This document shows positions 12,549 through 15,013 of a DNA stretch of 15,013 nt, piece after piece. The notes under the pieces are model-generated. The model was not told where the DNA came from and searched no databases. It saw only the letters and a list, made by a program, of their open reading frames with translations. The stretch is from Coriobacteriia bacterium. GTDB lineage: Bacteria; Actinomycetota; Coriobacteriia; Anaerosomatales; Anaerosomataceae. The DNA is taken from NCBI GenBank assembly GCA_016938395.1, contig JAFGUS010000129.1, positions 1 through 15,013 of the forward strand, written 5' to 3'. Each line of letters opens with the position of its first letter. The first letter of the stretch is position 1. Position numbers and translations under genes: made by a program.

Positions 12549-14308
12549 CCGCTGATTCCGCCCACCGGGCGTCACGCTACCGCATCCGGCTCGTCATCGG
12601 GTTCGCGCTCGTCATCGCGCTTCTGGCGGGCGCCTGGATTCTCAGCCTGTACGCGCCGCTCACCGCGGCAGTGATGGACCAGCAGGAGAGTCACCTGCTC
12701 TCGGTCGCCCGCGCGGGCGCGCTCGTCATCGAGGCGCCCGGCGGCTCGCTAGCCGAGCGGGTCGATGACCTGGCCGCCGGCACGGACCTCCGCATAACGG
12801 TGGTCGCAGCCGACGGCGTGGTGCTCGCCGACTCCGACGAGGATCCCGCGCGCCTGGAGAACCACGGCGACCGTGCTGAGGTCCAGGCCGCGCTCGCGGG
12901 GCGAACCGGCACCGACGTGCGGCACTCGGAGTCTCAGGGGATCGACCGCATGTATGTGGCAGCCCCGGCCACGCTTGACGGCGAACCGGTGGCGATGCGA
13001 GCCTCCACATCGCTCGCGTACATCGCGGACCTGTCGGCGCGGACCCGCCAGGTCGGTCTCGTCCTGCTGCTTGCCGCCATCGCCGTCGCGTCGCTTGCCG
13101 TGTGGCGCCTGAGCCACATCGCCGCCGGCCCTGTGGACGAACTTGCCGACACCGCGATGGCGATGGCGCGCGGCGACCTGACGTCCCCGGTTCCCACGAC
13201 GCACTCGTCGCTTACCCCCCTCTCGAGCGCCCTCGCGAGCCTTGGCGAGCAGATCAGGGACCGCATCGCTGACCTCGAAGCCGAGCAGCGCACCCTGCGA
13301 CTCGTTCTTGACGGCCTCTCCGACGCGGTCATCCTGCTCGAGGACGATCGGATCCTGCTCGCGAACCGGGCACTCGCCGCGATGTTCAGACTCACGCCGA
13401 CGAGCGCGCGTGGCCGGACACTCGCCGAGCTCGGACTGCCCGCCTCGGTGGAGGCGGCCGTCATGACGCGCCTCGACACCACGCAAACGGTGTCCGCCGA
13501 GACCGGTCCTGACCCCTACCGGCGCTATCACCGGCTGCTCGTCATCCCGCTCGGCGAGGCGGACGGACCCCGGCGCACGCTCATCGTCATCAGCGACGTC
13601 ACCGACCGCATGCGGCTCGATGCGGTCCGGCGCGACTTCGTCGCAAACGCCTCCCACGAACTCAAGACACCGACGGCCGGTATCCTGCTCCTCGCGGAGT
13701 CTGCCGACCAGGCGGCACGCGACGGTGACGATGCGCAGGCGCTGGCCTTCCTCTCGCAGATTCAGGCGGAGGCTGCGCGTCTCAGGCAGCTCGTGGGAGA
13801 CCTGCTCGATCTCTCACGCCTCGAGTCCACGCCCCCTGCCGGCACCGTGACCGACGTCCGTCGCTCGATCGAGCTCGCGCTCGCCGGACACGGGCGAGCC
13901 GCTAAAGCGAAGGGACTCGCGCTGGAGACCGATCTCTCCGAGGTGGCCGGCCAGGACGTGGCGGCGTGCGTCGAGACGACCGACCTCGCCGTGGCGCTCG
14001 ACAACCTGCTCTCCAACGCCGTCACGTACACCGAGGAGGGCACGGTGACCGTGCGCGTGACCGCCGACGACGAGGTCGTACGGATCGACGTGGCTGACAC
14101 CGGCATCGGCATACCGCCCGCCGATGTGGGACGCGTCTTCGAGCGCTTTTACCGCGTCGACCGCGCGCGCTCGCGTACGAGCGGTGGCACCGGTCTGGGC
14201 CTCGCACTCGTACGCAACGTGGCCGAACGTGCCGGAGGTGCGGTGGAGATCGAATCCGAACCAGGCGTGGGAACGACGGTGACGCTGCGCCTGCGGCGCG
14301 CTACGTAA
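12545..14308 (+). CDS. phoR: PhoR-type sensor histidine kinase
   Basis: This 587-residue membrane histidine kinase is the likely partner of the preceding regulator. Order of parts: membrane segment about 13-37; extracytoplasmic sensor region about 40-165; second membrane segment about 169-188; HAMP-like linker about 189-245; PAS-like domain about 248-355; HisKA with phospho-His371 in FVANASHELKTPTAGI; ATPase domain with N-box DNLLSNAV (486-493), DTGIGIP (518-524), ERFYRVDRARSR and GGTGLGLALV (547-556). The HAMP-PAS-HisKA-ATPase order fits PhoR of Gram-positive bacteria. GTG 12545 overlaps the regulator stop (GTGA). Upstream codons in the same frame lie within the regulator gene and are not used. 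Its last 8 bp overlap the end of the convergent PAP2 gene. The signal sensed directly is not evident. Confidence 0.93.
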   Translation: MTADSAHRASRYRIRLVIGFALVIALLAGAWILSLYAPLTAAVMDQQESHLLSVARAGALVIEAPGGSLAERVDDLAAGTDLRITVVAADGVVLADSDEDPARLENHGDRAEVQAALAGRTGTDVRHSESQGIDRMYVAAPATLDGEPVAMRASTSLAYIADLSARTRQVGLVLLLAAIAVASLAVWRLSHIAAGPVDELADTAMAMARGDLTSPVPTTHSSLTPLSSALASLGEQIRDRIADLEAEQRTLRLVLDGLSDAVILLEDDRILLANRALAAMFRLTPTSARGRTLAELGLPASVEAAVMTRLDTTQTVSAETGPDPYRRYHRLLVIPLGEADGPRRTLIVISDVTDRMRLDAVRRDFVANASHELKTPTAGILLLAESADQAARDGDDAQALAFLSQIQAEAARLRQLVGDLLDLSRLESTPPAGTVTDVRRSIELALAGHGRAAKAKGLALETDLSEVAGQDVAACVETTDLAVALDNLLSNAVTYTEEGTVTVRVTADDEVVRIDVADTGIGIPPADVGRVFERFYRVDRARSRTSGGTGLGLALVRNVAERAGGAVEIESEPGVGTTVTLRLRRAT

Positions 14309-14984
14309 CGTCCTCGCCGGGTCGGCTTGCCGCCCAGCGCGCCGATACCATGACCACGGCGGCGAGCCACGCCACGCCGAGGAACCATGCAGCGATCACG
14401 TCGCCAAGGTAGTGGACGCCCAGGTAGACCCGCGACATCGATATCGAAAGCGCGGCGAACAGACAGCCCGCCACCACGAGAATCGCACGTCCAAGCCGCC
14501 GGTCGTCGATGAGCGCCACGAAGCCGAGCGACCCGAAGTAGAGCACGCTGGCCAGCGCATGGCCCGACGGGAAGCTGTAGGTCTCCGGCACCGGGATGCG
14601 CGCCAGCTCGAGCGCCGGCCGCACGCGGAGGAACACCTGCTTGAGCCCGGCGCCGATGAGCACGCCGCCGAGAACGGTGATCACCACGACCACAGCCTCC
14701 GATTTCCGGCCGCGTGCGTAGAGCACGCCGGCGGTGAGCAGCGTGAGGATGGTGAGCGGCCAGAGATCCCCGAGCCGCGTGGCCAGCATCGCAAGCCGCT
14801 CGAGCCCCGGCACCTCGATCGAGCGGATAGCCGCCGAAACGGCCACGTCCACACTCACGAACGCGGGCGCGAGCAGCAGTGCGGCCGCCATCGCGATGAA
14901 GCCGGCGAGTGCAACACCCGCCACGATGACGAGCACGCCCGCCCGCGGGTCACGACGCCACCGCTCCTGCCGTCCCGGGAGCAT
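14301..14984 (-). CDS. PAP2 superfamily membrane phosphatase
   Basis: This 227-residue integral membrane protein carries the three phosphatase motifs of the PAP2 family: K-x6-RP (Lys115 to Pro123), PSGH (139-142) and SR-x5-H-x3-D (Ser184 to Asp195, with nucleophile His191). About six hydrophobic segments surround them. Likely substrates are lipid phosphates such as phosphatidate or undecaprenyl pyrophosphate; the sequence does not decide. ATG 14984 has GGGGGC nine bases upstream. It lies three bases after what may be the stop of an upstream gene, suggesting an operon entering from beyond the window. The 3' end overlaps the kinase gene by 8 bp on the opposite strand, with no terminator in between. 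Confidence 0.9.
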   Translation of the reverse strand: MLPGRQERWRRDPRAGVLVIVAGVALAGFIAMAAALLLAPAFVSVDVAVSAAIRSIEVPGLERLAMLATRLGDLWPLTILTLLTAGVLYARGRKSEAVVVVITVLGGVLIGAGLKQVFLRVRPALELARIPVPETYSFPSGHALASVLYFGSLGFVALIDDRRLGRAILVVAGCLFAALSISMSRVYLGVHYLGDVIAAWFLGVAWLAAVVMVSARWAASRPGEDVT

Positions 14985-14987
14985 CGC

Positions 14988-15011
14988 TCACGCCCCCGCA
15001 GCTTCGAGCAG
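14988..15011 (-). CDS. Possible 3' end of an upstream gene (cut by window edge)
   Basis: On the minus strand the final bases can be read as LLEAAGA followed by TGA, ending three bases before the PAP2 start. The Ala/Leu-rich tail and tight spacing look like an operon junction. Seven codons are too few to be sure or to name a product. Confidence 0.3.
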   Translation of the reverse strand: MLEAAGA

Positions 15012-15013
15012 GC

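Noticed and set aside
12749..13657. Minus-strand open frame of 302 codons opposite the sensor kinase gene
   Set aside because: Shadow of the histidine kinase gene, which has all expected motifs.
1..15013. CRISPR arrays, transposases, integrases, tRNA or rRNA genes
   Set aside because: None seen on either strand. The repeats present are the short coding repeat in pstS and the hairpins described above.

Overview
The window is high-GC bacterial DNA with tightly packed, partly overlapping genes and many GTG starts. The lipoprotein-type PstS, the PhoB/PhoR pair divergent from pst, the alpha-type glutamine synthetase and the very high GC suggest a Gram-positive-like, probably actinobacterial lineage, perhaps near Coriobacteriia. 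That placement is inference; there is no rRNA or other phylogenetic marker here. I see no tRNA, rRNA, CRISPR array, transposase or phage gene.

Layout. 2-484: 3' end of threonine synthase. 530-913 (-): small six-cysteine protein of unknown role. 975-3209 (+): a compact run of a cytoplasmic trypsin-like (Nal1-like) protease, a small protein resembling the protease's N-terminal domain, and a YihY/BrkB membrane protein. It ends at a hairpin facing glnA. 3292-6334: glutamine synthetase (-) divergent from a stand-alone FMN-type glutamate synthase core protein (+), a nitrogen-assimilation pair sharing about 120 bp of promoter DNA. 6449-7810 (+): an MFS exporter. 7811-8080: a gene-free but highly structured gap. 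8081-11632 (-): pstSCAB, the high-affinity phosphate ABC importer, without phoU next to it. 11633-11837: divergent regulatory region with 11-bp-phased repeats that look like a Pho box. 11838-14308 (+): PhoB-type response regulator and PhoR-type sensor kinase, overlapping by GTGA. 14301-14984 (-): PAP2 phosphatase, overlapping the kinase gene tail to tail.

The most unusual part is the gap at 7811-8080. It holds an almost perfect sigma-54 (RpoN) promoter, TTGGCACG-N4-TTGCA at 7840-7856, with no ORF downstream. About 70 bp after the predicted start lies a 12-bp-stem terminator whose loop is CCCCCC. Together they outline a roughly 100-nt noncoding RNA with two C-rich loops able to pair with Shine-Dalgarno sequences. 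It is followed by a 62-nt nested inverted repeat and then the pst operon's own 15-bp terminator. Sigma-54 is absent from most known Actinomycetota, so the element is notable if the lineage guess is right.

Functional themes: phosphate sensing and uptake (pstSCAB-phoB-phoR), ammonia assimilation (glnA and the glutamate-synthase-like protein), and a little-described protease/small-protein pair.
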